Part shown: positions 1 through 8,915 of the stretch, in pieces
Numbering within the stretch: the stretch's first letter is position 1
How the letters are laid out: each line of letters begins with the position of its first letter
Source of the DNA: Flavobacterium poyangense
GTDB lineage: Bacteria; Bacteroidota; Bacteroidia; Flavobacteriales; Flavobacteriaceae
Reading direction: 5' to 3'
DNA: 64,000 bases
Assembly (NCBI RefSeq): GCF_011751075.1
Contig: NZ_JAALLN010000004.1
Span: 124,001 to 188,000, forward strand
The notes under the pieces: generated by a model
What the model saw: the letters and a program-made list of their open reading frames with translations, nothing else
What the model was told of the DNA's origin: nothing
Database searches by the model: none
Made by a program: the position numbers and the translations under genes

Positions 1-249
1 AACGGTGAATAGATCGAATTTGATAATGTGAAGCTCCAGAGGAGCGAAATATTTATAGATTTAAATTTGAAAATAATCATGTAAAGCTCCGGAGGAGCGG
101 CATAACTATAAATATCTCGCTTCTCCTAAACTTAAGAAATACAACTGTGAATAGATCGAATTTGATAATGTGAACCTCCGGAGGAGCGAAATATTTATAG
201 ATTCAAATTTGAAAATAATCATGTAAAGCTCCGGAGGAGCGGCATAACT
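1..249. repeat. Two direct copies of a ~107-bp palindrome-bearing repeat
   Basis: Bases 1-107 recur at 143-249 (offset 142) with only a few substitutions. Each copy carries two short GC-rich dyads in AT-rich DNA: 33-45 (GCTCCAGAGGAGC) and 86-98 (GCTCCGGAGGAGC) in copy 1, with equivalents at about 175-187 and 228-240. The repeat starts at the window edge, so the array may continue upstream. No coding frame is apparent. It resembles the dispersed palindromic intergenic repeats seen in many Bacteroidota; any function is unknown. Confidence 0.85.
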
Positions 250-470
250 TTACGTCGAAATATCACAGAACCACAAAAAGAAGCATTGCAATAAAACTTG
301 GAATATGATAACGAAATTTTTTCCAACCATGACCAAGGAATCACTAAGTTTTATTTTTCTGTACAATTTAGTGAGAAATATTTTTTAGCCGATTTAGCAA
401 ATTTGTTCAGATCGTTTTTATCTAAAAAAAAGAATCTGCTAAATCTGCGTGAAAACTAAAAAAACTATCA
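250..470. other. Non-coding gap with a dispersed repeat word
   Basis: No gene is seen here. Bases 433-451 read AATCTGCTAAATCTGCGTG, identical to the right arm of the perfect inverted repeat at 8166-8184, so this is a fragment of a dispersed repeat family. No convincing terminator for the leftward hydrolase gene ending at 471 was found. Confidence 0.6.
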
Positions 471-1559
471 TTAATGCGTTCCTAAAGTTTTCAAAACCAA
501 TTCGGCAATATCTTTTGTGACTTGTGTTGGCGAGTTACAATCGCAATTGCTAAATCCGAGGACATAAATATCTTCTGAAGGAATATAAACTCCCATCGTT
601 TTAAAACCAAAAATGCTTCCTCCATGTTCTCGTATTGGTATTCCGATTAGTTCTTTAATATGCCATCCGTAGCCATAAGTAAATTCATCACCATTGTTTA
701 ATTTATATTTTAGGAAAGCTTTATTTGTTTCTTTACTGCCTAACAATGTATTTTCTTTAAGAGCATTTTGCCATTTCAACATATCGTCCGCAGTAGACAT
801 CAAGGAACCCGATGAAAAAGGAACACTAAAATTGATGCTCGTTTTATTGACATATCCGCTTTCTTTTTTATGATAGCCGTATGCCCTGTTTTTAATAATT
901 TTGCGATCGCTGGCATAATAGGACTGCTTCATTCCTATTTTTTCAAAAATATGTTTTGTCACAAAATCTTCATAGGTTTCTCCCGAAACCAGCTCGATAA
1001 TATATCCTAAAAGAACGTAACCTGAATTGTTGTATTCAAATTTTTCTCCCGGCAGAAAATCCACGGGTTCATTCTTAAAAAAATCAACCATCATTTTTGG
1101 TGTCATTTCTTTTTGTGCGATATCCCAAAGCGATTTCATTTTTGTAAAATCTTTAATTCCGGAAGTATGCGTCAATAAATGATGAATGGTTATTTTATCA
1201 CCGGAGGGATAATCCGAAATATAGTTTGAAATAGTTTGATTTACGTCTAACTTCCCCTGCTCTTCTAACATTAATATGGCAATGGCTGTAAATTGTTTTG
1301 TCATTGAACCCAACTGAAATACATGTTGTGGCGTCAGATCAACATTCAATTCCAAATTGGCTTTACCGAAAGCTTTCTTGTAAACTATTTTACCCTTTTT
1401 AGCAACCATAAATACACCTCCGGGTCCATTACTGTCTTTAAACTGTGTCTGAATGAGATTGTCAATTTTAACTTCTGTACTCTGAGCCAAAATTGCATTT
1501 AACGGATTAACCGCAATGAATAGAAATAACAGTATACTAATTTGTTTGATGTGCCTCAT
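471..1559 (-). CDS. Serine hydrolase, beta-lactamase class C / penicillin-binding-protein-like
   Basis: This 362-aa protein begins with a signal peptide (residues 1-26, cleavage after ILAQ), so it acts in the periplasm or outside the cell. It has the three landmarks of the class C beta-lactamase superfamily: the SxxK nucleophile motif S85-M-T-K88, the Y176-N-N motif in the YxN position, and H312-G-G in place of the KTG box. HxG at the third motif is usual in esterase or peptidase members rather than true beta-lactamases. The substrate cannot be read from sequence. It stands alone, with repeat-rich DNA downstream and a 397-bp gap upstream. The start is the first in-frame ATG and directly precedes the signal peptide. 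Confidence 0.9.
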   Translation of the reverse strand: MRHIKQISILLFLFIAVNPLNAILAQSTEVKIDNLIQTQFKDSNGPGGVFMVAKKGKIVYKKAFGKANLELNVDLTPQHVFQLGSMTKQFTAIAILMLEEQGKLDVNQTISNYISDYPSGDKITIHHLLTHTSGIKDFTKMKSLWDIAQKEMTPKMMVDFFKNEPVDFLPGEKFEYNNSGYVLLGYIIELVSGETYEDFVTKHIFEKIGMKQSYYASDRKIIKNRAYGYHKKESGYVNKTSINFSVPFSSGSLMSTADDMLKWQNALKENTLLGSKETNKAFLKYKLNNGDEFTYGYGWHIKELIGIPIREHGGSIFGFKTMGVYIPSEDIYVLGFSNCDCNSPTQVTKDIAELVLKTLGTH

Positions 1560-1956
1560 GTCTCTTTTTTATAAAGTTTAATCACCTTTGATTTCATTTT
1601 AGACGGAAAGACTTTAGGATTGGTTACAAATTTTAAAAAAGGAATGAACCAAAACTATTTACAGTTAACAAACCATCGCATTACATCAAAACAGATTTCG
1701 CAAAAATTTCAAAATCTGAAGAGACTCGATTTCTATTAAATCCCATAAAAAACAAAACCCCGCAAGAAATAATTCTCACAAGGTTTAAAAAGCAGTTATT
1801 AAAATTTTATAAACTGCAAAAATTTAGTTTTTACTTAAGTAGAATGTCTTTGCGAACTTTAATTATTTGCAAAAGAGTATAAAAGAAATCTTCGCGAACC
1901 CTGCGTTTAAAAAACGCAACAGTACTATTTTAATACGATACTATTTCAACAAAATT
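1560..1956. other. Non-coding gap with a GCGAACC/TGCG repeat fragment
   Basis: No gene is apparent. Bases 1846-1921 carry the words TTTGCGAAC, CGCGAACCCTGCGTTTAAA and AACGC. These recur near 8270-8320 and 40683-40745 in other gaps, so this is a member of the dispersed 'TTTGCG' family. CGTTTAAAAAACG at 1902-1914 is itself a small dyad. Confidence 0.6.
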
Positions 1957-2505
1957 TTATCGTTTGTAATATGCAACAATACTGGCTTTGGCTAGGGTTT
2001 GATTCCAAAGATTGAACCCTACTACAGCAGGATTTGTATTCTCATTAACTCCTAACTTGTCTGTTTTTAAAGCATAAACGGTTAGTACATATTGATGAAA
2101 TCCGTGACCTTCGGGTGGGCAAGCTCCTCCAAATCCTTTTATTCCATAATCCGTTATGCTTTGAATGGCTTCTTTGGGTGCCAGATTGAGTTTAAGGTTA
2201 CCTGCATTTGTTACCAATTCATGTACGTTTGCAGGGATATCAAATACAACCCAATGCCAGAATCCGCTTCCAGTTGGTGCATCGGGGTCGTACATCGTTA
2301 TGGCAAAACTTTTTGTCCCTTCCGGAGCATTTTTCCAAAGTAATTGTGGGGATTGGTTGTCTCCCGAGCATCCAAATCCGCTAAACTCTTGCTTTTTTGT
2401 AATTTCTCCTCCCAGATCATTACTGGTTAACGTAAATGTTTTTTGCCCGAAAAGGGTAACAGAGAAAATTAAAGACAGTACCAGAATCAAATTTGCTTTT
2501 TTCAT
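1957..2505 (-). CDS. PEBP / YbhB-YbcL family protein with signal peptide
   Basis: A 182-aa protein of the phosphatidylethanolamine-binding family (bacterial YbhB/YbcL, Raf-kinase-inhibitor-like). It shows the anion-binding landmarks DPDAP followed by FWHWV, and GHGFHQY near the C-terminus. The start is set at the ATG at 2505 because a signal peptide (MKKANLILVLSLIFSVTLFG) begins there. A longer frame reaches 2625 but would overlap the AraC gene and adds no conserved sequence. The biochemical role of bacterial PEBPs is poorly defined; ligand binding is a family-level inference. The upstream AraC regulator (gap 88 bp, same strand) may be co-transcribed with it or control it. Confidence 0.88.
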   Translation of the reverse strand: MKKANLILVLSLIFSVTLFGQKTFTLTSNDLGGEITKKQEFSGFGCSGDNQSPQLLWKNAPEGTKSFAITMYDPDAPTGSGFWHWVVFDIPANVHELVTNAGNLKLNLAPKEAIQSITDYGIKGFGGACPPEGHGFHQYVLTVYALKTDKLGVNENTNPAVVGFNLWNQTLAKASIVAYYKR

Positions 2506-2593
2506 TTTATTGCGATTTAAAATTTTAAGCAAATTTAACTGATATACGAACTTAAAAATTATAGCATCCGGTTCAAAAAATGTTGCTAAAAGT

Positions 2594-3430
2594 TCAACTT
2601 TTCTGATGGTACTTTGGGGTAACACCGTATTTTGATTTGTAGGCCTGAATAAAACTGGATAAGTTCTCGTAACCGACTTCGGAATATATTTCAGAAGAAC
2701 TTCTTTGCTCCTGACTCAGCAAAGAATGTGCGTATTCCAATCTTTTATTTTGAAACCATTTGCTGGGCGATTCCGAGTAGTGTTTTTCAAATTCCCTTTT
2801 AAAAGTAGAAATACTCATATCACATAAAAAAGCCAATTCGCTTAAGGTTAATTTACTCAATTGATTGCTCTCTACAATACGAATGAATTTTTGTGTTGCC
2901 CCGCTATTATTCAGCGCTAGTGAAAGCAGAAAATCTGTTCCGCGTGTTGCTGTAAGGTACAGCATAATTTCTTCAAACTTCACTTCCAATAAGAGACGTT
3001 GCGCGTTTTGTGAAAGCTTCGAAATATCCGACAAGCTGTTGACAAACCCTTTTATAAACGCATCATATTCAAAGGAAAAAACAGGTTTATAATCGGTTGG
3101 ATCGGTACTGTTTAATTCAAATTTCCTCATAAATTTCAACAAGGCTTCATTCGAAAAGAAAAGAAGAACACTTTTGTAATTCTTAGTTTCAGAAAGTTTT
3201 TCTGTCATTAAACAATGACCCGATTTCATTATAATAAACTTCGAACTGGTAATGGATAAGGATGAATTTTCGAAAACAATTTCTTTAGTTCCTTCCATCA
3301 AAAAGCTAAAGGTGTTTTGGTTCAAAATGATTTGTTGCTTCGAAATTTCCTTCGTACTGCTATAATCGAAAACTTGTACCGATTGCGGAGATGCCACAAG
3401 TAACTCATCAGGAATTCTAATTATGTTCAT
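2594..3430 (-). CDS. AraC family transcriptional regulator
   Basis: A 278-aa protein with a cupin-like N-terminal sensor half and a C-terminal AraC-type double helix-turn-helix. The DNA-binding part includes LSELAFLCDMSISTFKREF (about residues 190-215) and the signature YENLSSFIQAYKSKYGVTP (about residues 255-273). It lies immediately upstream of the PEBP gene on the same strand, which suggests that gene as a target, but no operator could be defined. The inducer is unknown. Confidence 0.9.
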   Translation of the reverse strand: MNIIRIPDELLVASPQSVQVFDYSSTKEISKQQIILNQNTFSFLMEGTKEIVFENSSLSITSSKFIIMKSGHCLMTEKLSETKNYKSVLLFFSNEALLKFMRKFELNSTDPTDYKPVFSFEYDAFIKGFVNSLSDISKLSQNAQRLLLEVKFEEIMLYLTATRGTDFLLSLALNNSGATQKFIRIVESNQLSKLTLSELAFLCDMSISTFKREFEKHYSESPSKWFQNKRLEYAHSLLSQEQRSSSEIYSEVGYENLSSFIQAYKSKYGVTPKYHQKS

Positions 3431-4030
3431 TCTATTTTTATGAAGTTTTGCGGCAGATTTAAAGTAAAATGTATTGAATGTAATTCCTAAAATGATTTTT
3501 TCAGAATAATCTATATATTAAAAACATCCAATGCATACAAATCATTATTTTTCAACAGCCAAATTACAAAAAAAAGACAAGGCAACAGCGCATTCCTGCT
3601 TATACAACCACTAAACTCTCAGGTTTCGGTACATACAGCTTCTAATGACTTAAAAAAGCAACTGTTAATTACCTTACTTTATTTACAATTTCAAAATATT
3701 GCTTTACAATAAGTTAATCTTAATACTATAAAAGTTTTACTACTTTTAGCCTATTAAATCCTGAATTTCGAAAAACAATAAAACAGAACCTTAAAAAAGG
3801 AGCTTCTTTTTTTCGTAAAATTCAATTATTACAAATTAAAAAGTTCGCAGAAACCGGAACTGATTCGTTTTCAAACGAACTCAAATTTGGTTTAGACTTT
3901 GTCTGTTTACATCATTACTAAGTAAATTAGAAAAGTTTTTAATTTAAGATTTCCTTTTTTTACGCCAAGACATTCTTACGAGCCAAATTATAAATACGCT
4001 TTCTTTTTTTCCAATTTTTAAATTATAAGT
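3431..4030. other. 600-bp non-coding divergent gap
   Basis: This is the divergent intergenic region between the AraC gene (leftward) and the alpha/beta hydrolase (rightward). It is strongly AT-rich with no convincing small gene. Bases 3864-3879 form a compact dyad, TTCGTTT-TC-AAACGAA, which could be an operator. No repeat-family words were recognised. Confidence 0.4.
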
Positions 4031-4870
4031 ATGAAAAAAATTTATGAAACAGAGACTAGTTTTGCCGATTTAGGAGATCGAAAGATTGCTTATCGCTCGT
4101 ATGGCAAAGGAAAAACAATACTCTTCATAAACCGCTTCAGAGGAACACTCGACACCTGGGATCCTTTATTTATAGCTGTAATGGCTAAAAAATTTAATGT
4201 CATTACTTTTGATTATTCGGGCATTGGCTCTTCAACAGGAACGTTGGCTCCTGATATAGCACTCGTAGCCAAAGATGTAAAAGATCTGGCTGATGCTCTA
4301 AAATTGAGTACTATTATCGTTCTGGGCTGGTCCTATGGTGGTTTGGTAGCACAGGCAGCTACATTATTGTACCCTAATTTGGTCACACATTCTATTTTAC
4401 TGGGAACAAATCCTCCCGGAAAAAACAAAGTTCCCCTTGAACCTGCTTTTTTAGATGTGGCACTAAAACCGCTAAATGATTTTGAAGATGAAATCATTTT
4501 ATTCTTCGAACCAAAATCAGAAACCAGTCGTGCCGCTGCAAAAGTATCGCACGAGAGAATCCATAAAAAAATCGATATCAAAAAAATTCCTTCCACTATC
4601 GACGTCTTTCAACTCTATTTTTCGGGAGGGGACAGCTTTAGGGAAGATATTTTAAACTTTAGGGAACAGCTCAAAAAAACAAAAACTCCAATTTTAGTCA
4701 TTTCCGGGGATCATGATATTAGTTTTGCGGTAGAAAACTGGTATCCCTTTATCAATCAGATGATCAATTCACAACTGATCGTCTACTCCGAAACCGGCCA
4801 CGCCCCGCAGCATCAATATCCCGAGCTGACTTCTAAGTATATTATCAACTTCGTGAAATATACTTATTAA
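4031..4870 (+). CDS. Alpha/beta hydrolase
   Basis: A 279-aa cytoplasmic alpha/beta-hydrolase-fold protein without a signal peptide. The nucleophile elbow is G99-W-S101-Y-G-G. The probable acid lies in SGDHD (D227/D229) and the catalytic histidine is H257 in ETGHAPQHQYPE. The HG oxyanion motif usual after strand 3 is replaced by NRFRGT (34-39), which is atypical. The substrate is unknown. It is monocistronic, followed by tandem CTGAAACTTGAAAC repeats. Confidence 0.85.
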   Translation: MKKIYETETSFADLGDRKIAYRSYGKGKTILFINRFRGTLDTWDPLFIAVMAKKFNVITFDYSGIGSSTGTLAPDIALVAKDVKDLADALKLSTIIVLGWSYGGLVAQAATLLYPNLVTHSILLGTNPPGKNKVPLEPAFLDVALKPLNDFEDEIILFFEPKSETSRAAAKVSHERIHKKIDIKKIPSTIDVFQLYFSGGDSFREDILNFREQLKKTKTPILVISGDHDISFAVENWYPFINQMINSQLIVYSETGHAPQHQYPELTSKYIINFVKYTY

Positions 4871-4884
4871 TCGCAGTTTGCAAT

Positions 4885-4956
4885 CACCGTTTAAACCTGA
4901 AACCTGAAACTTGAAACCTGAAACTTGAAACCTGAAACTTGAAACTTGATACCTCG
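4885..4956. repeat. Tandem GAAACYT repeats (CTGAAACTTGAAAC family)
   Basis: A run of about eight 7-bp steps alternating CTGAAAC and TTGAAAC lies just after the hydrolase stop codon. The same words fill four gaps of the trp operon (37470-37496, 37984-38057, 38640-38705, 39747-39797). It has no coding potential. Confidence 0.85.
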
Positions 4957-4999
4957 ATAGTTAACCATTTCATAACACCCACATTACCATTACTTTATA

Positions 5000-5027
5000 T
5001 TAGTTTTATTAATTTGAATAAAACTAA
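5000..5027. promoter_or_regulatory. Perfect 11-bp inverted repeat, candidate operator
   Basis: TTAGTTTTATT (5000-5010) and AATAAAACTAA (5017-5027) are exact reverse complements separated by 6 bases (AATTTG). The dyad ends 5 bp before a small open frame and about 120 bp before the beta-glucosidase gene. No T-tract follows, so it looks more like a protein-binding site than a terminator. The binding protein is unknown; the downstream AraC regulator at 7194 is one candidate. Confidence 0.55.
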
Positions 5028-5032
5028 TCGTT

Positions 5033-5116
5033 ATGAAATTCTTTAACCTAAATTTCTTGGTCTCTTTTAAAGAATGGCTTTTCTTAAAAGCTATGCAATC
5101 TTCTTTCCTTCATTAA
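5033..5116 (+). CDS. Possible 27-codon Phe-rich small ORF upstream of GH1 gene
   Basis: An ATG at 5033 opens a 27-codon frame ending in TAA at 5114-5116. It contains six phenylalanines and sits between the perfect dyad at 5000-5027 and the beta-glucosidase start at 5150. It could be a leader peptide or a chance frame. No intrinsic terminator lies between it and the glucosidase, so attenuation of the trp type is not supported. Confidence 0.25.
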   Translation: MKFFNLNFLVSFKEWLFLKAMQSSFLH

Positions 5117-5149
5117 TAAACCATACCCATAAAGGAAAGCAGCATTTAA

Positions 5150-6511
5150 ATGAGTAAAACAGAAAACGCACTTTTAAATAAAGAACAATTTGGAGAGGAA
5201 TTCCTGTGGGGTGTATCTACAGCCGCTTTTCAAATTGAAGGAGCTCATGATGCCGATGGCAAAGGAGCTTCAATCTGGGATGTTTTTACGTCGCAAAAAG
5301 GGAAGATAAAAAATGGCCATCATGCGCTGTCGGCTTGTGATTTCTATACCCATTATAAAAACGACATTGCACTAATCCGGGAACTCAACATTCCGAACTT
5401 TCGATTTTCGATCAGTTGGCCCCGAATTATGCCAAACGGAACGCATCCTGTCAACCAGTCAGGAGTCGATTACTACAATAGAATCATTGATTTTTTACTG
5501 GAATGTAATATCGAACCGTGGGTTACGCTTTACCATTGGGATTTACCACATGCCCTGGAAGAAAAAGGCGGATGGACCAATCGGGAGTCCGTTACCTGGT
5601 TCTCGGAATATAGCGAAGTTTGTGTACACTATTTTGGTGACAGAGTTAAAAATTGGATGGTAATCAATGAGCCTTCTGTTTTTACTGGTGCCGGTTATTT
5701 TCTTGGGATACATGCTCCGGGGAAAAAAGGCTTGACCAATTATCTCAAGGCCATGCATCATGTCACTTTATCTACAGCCGCCGGTGCTAAAATGATACGA
5801 AGCAGACTGCCTGAAGCCAATATTGGCACTACATTTTCATGTACGCATATCGAACCCGAAACTGACAAACCAAAAGATAAAGAAGCCGCAAAACGTGTAG
5901 ATACGTTACTGAACAGAACTTTTATAGAGCCTATTTTAGGACTCGGTTATCCGAAAGAGGATTTAGCAGTCCTTAAAAAACTCAAAAATTATATATTGGA
6001 AGATGATTTGAACAATATGTCTTTTGATTTCGATTTTATTGGTCTCCAATGTTATACCAGAGAGGTAGTAAGAGCTTCCTTACTGATTCCCTATATTGGT
6101 GCCGAACTAGTCAGTGCCGAAAAAAGAAACGTACTCGCAACCGAGATGGGCTGGGAAGTTTACCCTCCGGCTCTGTATCATATCATAAAAAGGTTTAACG
6201 CCTACGCAAACATAAAGAAAATCATTATTACCGAAAACGGTGCCGCTTTTCCGGATATTGTCAAAAATGGAAAAGTGTATGATATCAAACGTACACATTA
6301 CATTCAGGATCATTTAGAGCAAGTACTCAAAGCCAAAAAAGACGGTTATCATGTCGACGGTTATTTTGTATGGAGCCTTACGGATAACTTTGAATGGGCA
6401 GAAGGTTACAACGCCAGATTTGGATTAATCCATATTGATTTTGATACTCAAAAAAGAACCATCAAACAATCCGGAATGTGGTTTCGTGACTTTTTATCGA
6501 AAAACAACTAG
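5150..6511 (+). CDS. Beta-glucosidase, glycoside hydrolase family 1
   Basis: A 453-aa retaining beta-glycosidase of family GH1, of standard length and without a signal peptide, so cytoplasmic. The acid/base glutamate is E174 in the NEP motif (MVINEPSVF) and the nucleophile is E362 in ITENG. The N-terminal signature FLWGVSTAAFQIEGA (18-32) and TLYHWDLP (127-133) are intact. It would hydrolyse imported beta-linked glucosides such as cellobiose; aglycone specificity cannot be read. It is followed by an intrinsic terminator and then by an AraC regulator that may control it. Confidence 0.95.
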   Translation: MSKTENALLNKEQFGEEFLWGVSTAAFQIEGAHDADGKGASIWDVFTSQKGKIKNGHHALSACDFYTHYKNDIALIRELNIPNFRFSISWPRIMPNGTHPVNQSGVDYYNRIIDFLLECNIEPWVTLYHWDLPHALEEKGGWTNRESVTWFSEYSEVCVHYFGDRVKNWMVINEPSVFTGAGYFLGIHAPGKKGLTNYLKAMHHVTLSTAAGAKMIRSRLPEANIGTTFSCTHIEPETDKPKDKEAAKRVDTLLNRTFIEPILGLGYPKEDLAVLKKLKNYILEDDLNNMSFDFDFIGLQCYTREVVRASLLIPYIGAELVSAEKRNVLATEMGWEVYPPALYHIIKRFNAYANIKKIIITENGAAFPDIVKNGKVYDIKRTHYIQDHLEQVLKAKKDGYHVDGYFVWSLTDNFEWAEGYNARFGLIHIDFDTQKRTIKQSGMWFRDFLSKNN

Positions 6512-6595
6512 AAAAAAACGACTATCCTTTCTTAGATTATTTTTAAAATCTTTAAATAAAATAGACTATTCCTTCTTTAGCAAGTGCACAACAGT

Positions 6596-6630
6596 AAACC
6601 TCAACCTTTTTGGCTTGAGGTTTATTATTT
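6596..6630 (+). terminator. Intrinsic terminator after GH1 gene
   Basis: The arms AAACCTCAA (6596-6604) and TTGAGGTTT (6615-6623) form a 9-bp stem with a 10-nt loop, followed by ATTATTT. It ends the beta-glucosidase transcript. Confidence 0.75.
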
Positions 6631-6640
6631 AACTCAAAGT

Positions 6641-6984
6641 GCTAGTTGAATAATACTGTATACTGTAAAATGTAAAATGTGAAATGTAAAATGTGAAATG
6701 TGAAATGTAATAAGTTTTTTTTAAACTCATTACTATCTTACATTGTACGAACATATGGTTGTGTAAGATCGCTGAAATACAGTTCCAATACACTTATATT
6801 CTAACGCTTCACTTAAAGACAATAAAATCAGTCAATTAAATATTTTACCATTTCAGACTAGCATATCTCATTATACATCTTACATTTTACATCTTACATT
6901 ATACATTTTACATTTTACATTTTACATTTTACATTTTACATTTTACATGTTGCATCTCACATTTTACAACTAGTAACTAGTAGC
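6641..6984. repeat. ~340-bp inverted element of ACATTTT / AAATGTG tandem words
   Basis: The left part (about 6665-6710) is tandem TGTAAAATGTGAAATG. The right part (about 6870-6966) is tandem TTTACATTTTACA, the reverse complement of the left. Beyond the arrays, GCTAGTTG (6641-6648) faces CAACTAG (about 6967-6973), so the ends are also inverted. The ~160-bp centre has no gene. Short versions of the same words occur at 20894-20927 and 49938-49956. Confidence 0.75.
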
Positions 6985-7193
6985 ATGAATTATTTCCAGC
7001 AATCTAAACAAAAAATGCATTTTTTTAGAAGCATTAAAATCAGAATAACTTCCGCTAAAAAATTGCAAATTAATACTATTTTATAATGTAAAACTTTAAT
7101 AAATATCTATTAATTCAAAATATATCTTACAAAATTCAACTGTATTTGATTGCAAATTATTATATTTCACTATTCTAAAAGGTAATCTTTATT

Positions 7194-8045
7194 ATGAAAA
7201 ATAATGTATCACACGAACCTTATGAATTGGTTCTTACAGAATTAGTAGATGAATCTCCAAAAAGCGAGCAAACATCCAGTTTTTTCGAGCTTGTATACGT
7301 TGTTCAGGGAAATGGATTACAACATTTTGCCGGCAATACGGTTGACTATGAGCAAGGCCATTTGTTTCTTTTGACTCCAAAAGACTCACATCGTTTGAAT
7401 TTTCAGGAGCCCACAAAATTGTTTATTATTCGATTTAATACGGTTTATTTAAACGGAACTTCACAACAAGAAATACTCAGACCGATAGAAGTAATTCTTA
7501 AAAATGCTTCACATGAAGCCGGTTGTATCTTAAAAAATGACGATGATAAAAGGATCGTTCATCCGTTAATAGAAGCTATTATAAGAGAACATCAAAACAA
7601 AGGATTGTATCAAAAGGAGTTGCTCACTCAATACATCAATACGCTGTTGGTAATCGTTGCCCGAAATGTTATGTCCACCCTCCCGGAGAAAATTAACGAT
7701 CAAAGTGATCAGAAAGTAGTTCAGATCTTGCAATATGTACAAGCTAACATTTACAATCCTGAAAAACTTAGAGGGGAACACATTAGCAATAAATTTGGAA
7801 TCTCTGAAAGTTATCTGGGGCGTTTTTTTCGCAGACATACCAATGAGACACTTCAGCAATATCAAACGACTTACAAGCTCAGCTTAATTGAAAATCGCTT
7901 GCTGCATACCCATATGCGTATCAATGAAATTGCTGACGAATTTGGTTTTACCGATAAAAGCCATCTCAACAATATGTTCAAAAAACACAGAGGATTCAGC
8001 CCGTCTGAATACCGTAAGATGTTTTATGGGTTAGGAGGGCTTTGA
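7194..8045 (+). CDS. AraC family transcriptional regulator with cupin sensor domain
   Basis: A 283-aa regulator. Residues about 1-150 form an AraC-type cupin ligand-binding domain (FELVYVVQGNGLQHFAGN ... LLTPKDSHRL), which often binds sugars. Residues about 180-280 hold two helix-turn-helices ending in FGFTDKSHLNNMFKKHRGFSPSEYR. Its position after the beta-glucosidase suggests a carbohydrate-linked role, but the genes are separated by a terminator and a repeat element. Confidence 0.9.
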   Translation: MKNNVSHEPYELVLTELVDESPKSEQTSSFFELVYVVQGNGLQHFAGNTVDYEQGHLFLLTPKDSHRLNFQEPTKLFIIRFNTVYLNGTSQQEILRPIEVILKNASHEAGCILKNDDDKRIVHPLIEAIIREHQNKGLYQKELLTQYINTLLVIVARNVMSTLPEKINDQSDQKVVQILQYVQANIYNPEKLRGEHISNKFGISESYLGRFFRRHTNETLQQYQTTYKLSLIENRLLHTHMRINEIADEFGFTDKSHLNNMFKKHRGFSPSEYRKMFYGLGGL

Positions 8046-8100
8046 TTATTAAGAACGATTCGGGAATCACAGTTTAACCGAAAAGCCGAAAAGTTTTTTG

Positions 8101-8319
8101 CACGCAGATTTAGCAGATTATGCTGATATTTTTGTTTTGTTATTTCGATAAAAAAAATCTAAATAAATCTGCTAAATCTGCGTGAAAAAAAAAATCCAAG
8201 CAAACAAAAGACAAGTCTCACTTAAGTAAAACTAACTTTTAATTATTATTAAACTCAACAACTTTGCGGTCCTTGCGAAAAATATTTACGCACTTTGCGG
8301 TTAAGCTTTTTAACCGCAA
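8101..8319. repeat. Perfect 19-bp inverted repeat plus TTTGCG-family repeat
   Basis: CACGCAGATTTAGCAGATT (8101-8119) is exactly inverted at 8166-8184. Further right, GCACTTTGCGGTTAA (8290-8304) is identical to 40731-40745 in the trpC-trpF gap. TTGCGGTTAA (8295-8304) pairs with TTAACCGCAA (8310-8319) in a 10-bp stem. The whole 310-bp gap from 8046 to 8355 appears to consist of such repeats; no gene is seen. Confidence 0.85.
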
Positions 8320-8355
8320 CAACTATATTAAATTAACTTTTAATACCTTATTAAT

Positions 8356-8889
8356 TTATAAGGTTTTATGCAAAACAGCAACAGCCTCTTTCCAAGTATT
8401 TACTCTTAGGTAGTTTTCTTTATCTGTGTTGTGAAATGAAGTAAACATGATGGGTTTACCCATGCAAAAATCTAAATTCTTCGGGTGATCATCAATCATA
8501 TAATCAGTATTGATAATTCTTTTGCTACCGCATAAAATAATATTTTCCCAGCCAATAAAAGAAAAATGTTCTCTAAGCCATTCTAATTTTTCAGCAAGAG
8601 ACAGCGGAAATTCCATTGCAGCAGAAACAATAAAAATTTCAAAATTTTCTTGCAACAAACGCAAACTTTCAACGGCGTCCGTCATTACAGGCAGTGTTCT
8701 AAAAAAATCTTTGGAGTTCAAAATAGCACGTAAATTTTCTTTTCCCGGAAATGCTTTTTCTTCACTTAGACCCTGAATGTTTTCTTTTGAGATTGCAATT
8801 CCGTATTGCTCTTTGTAATAGGTAATCAAATGGGTTTCGATATCGGCAATCACACCATCCATGTCAATTGCAATTGTTTTCTTTTTCAT
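8356..8889 (-). CDS. 5'(3')-deoxyribonucleotidase-like HAD phosphatase
   Basis: A 177-aa cytoplasmic HAD-superfamily protein of the 5'-nucleotidase (deoxy, pyrimidine, type C) family. HAD motif I is IDMDGVIAD (residues 8-16), with D9 the predicted nucleophile and D11 the acid/base. SAAMEF lies in the motif II region and DDHPKNL in the motif IV region. Family members dephosphorylate deoxynucleoside monophosphates. It is transcribed divergently from a DeoR regulator across an 88-bp gap packed with TGCAAAA half-sites, which suggests shared control. Confidence 0.85.
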   Translation of the reverse strand: MKKKTIAIDMDGVIADIETHLITYYKEQYGIAISKENIQGLSEEKAFPGKENLRAILNSKDFFRTLPVMTDAVESLRLLQENFEIFIVSAAMEFPLSLAEKLEWLREHFSFIGWENIILCGSKRIINTDYMIDDHPKNLDFCMGKPIMFTSFHNTDKENYLRVNTWKEAVAVLHKTL

Positions 8890-8915
8890 AGTAGATTAAT
8901 TTTGCGGTAAAATTA

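Noticed and set aside
2165..2542. Rightward frame of 125 codons opposite the PEBP gene
   Set aside because: It is antisense to a well-supported gene and has no family features.
2506..2625. 40-residue N-terminal extension of the PEBP-like protein
   Set aside because: It precedes a clear signal peptide and overlaps the AraC gene; the internal ATG at 2505 is a better start.
8290..8319. Terminator for the deoxynucleotidase gene
   Set aside because: A good 10-bp stem exists but there is no T run on the leftward side; it is better explained as a dispersed repeat.
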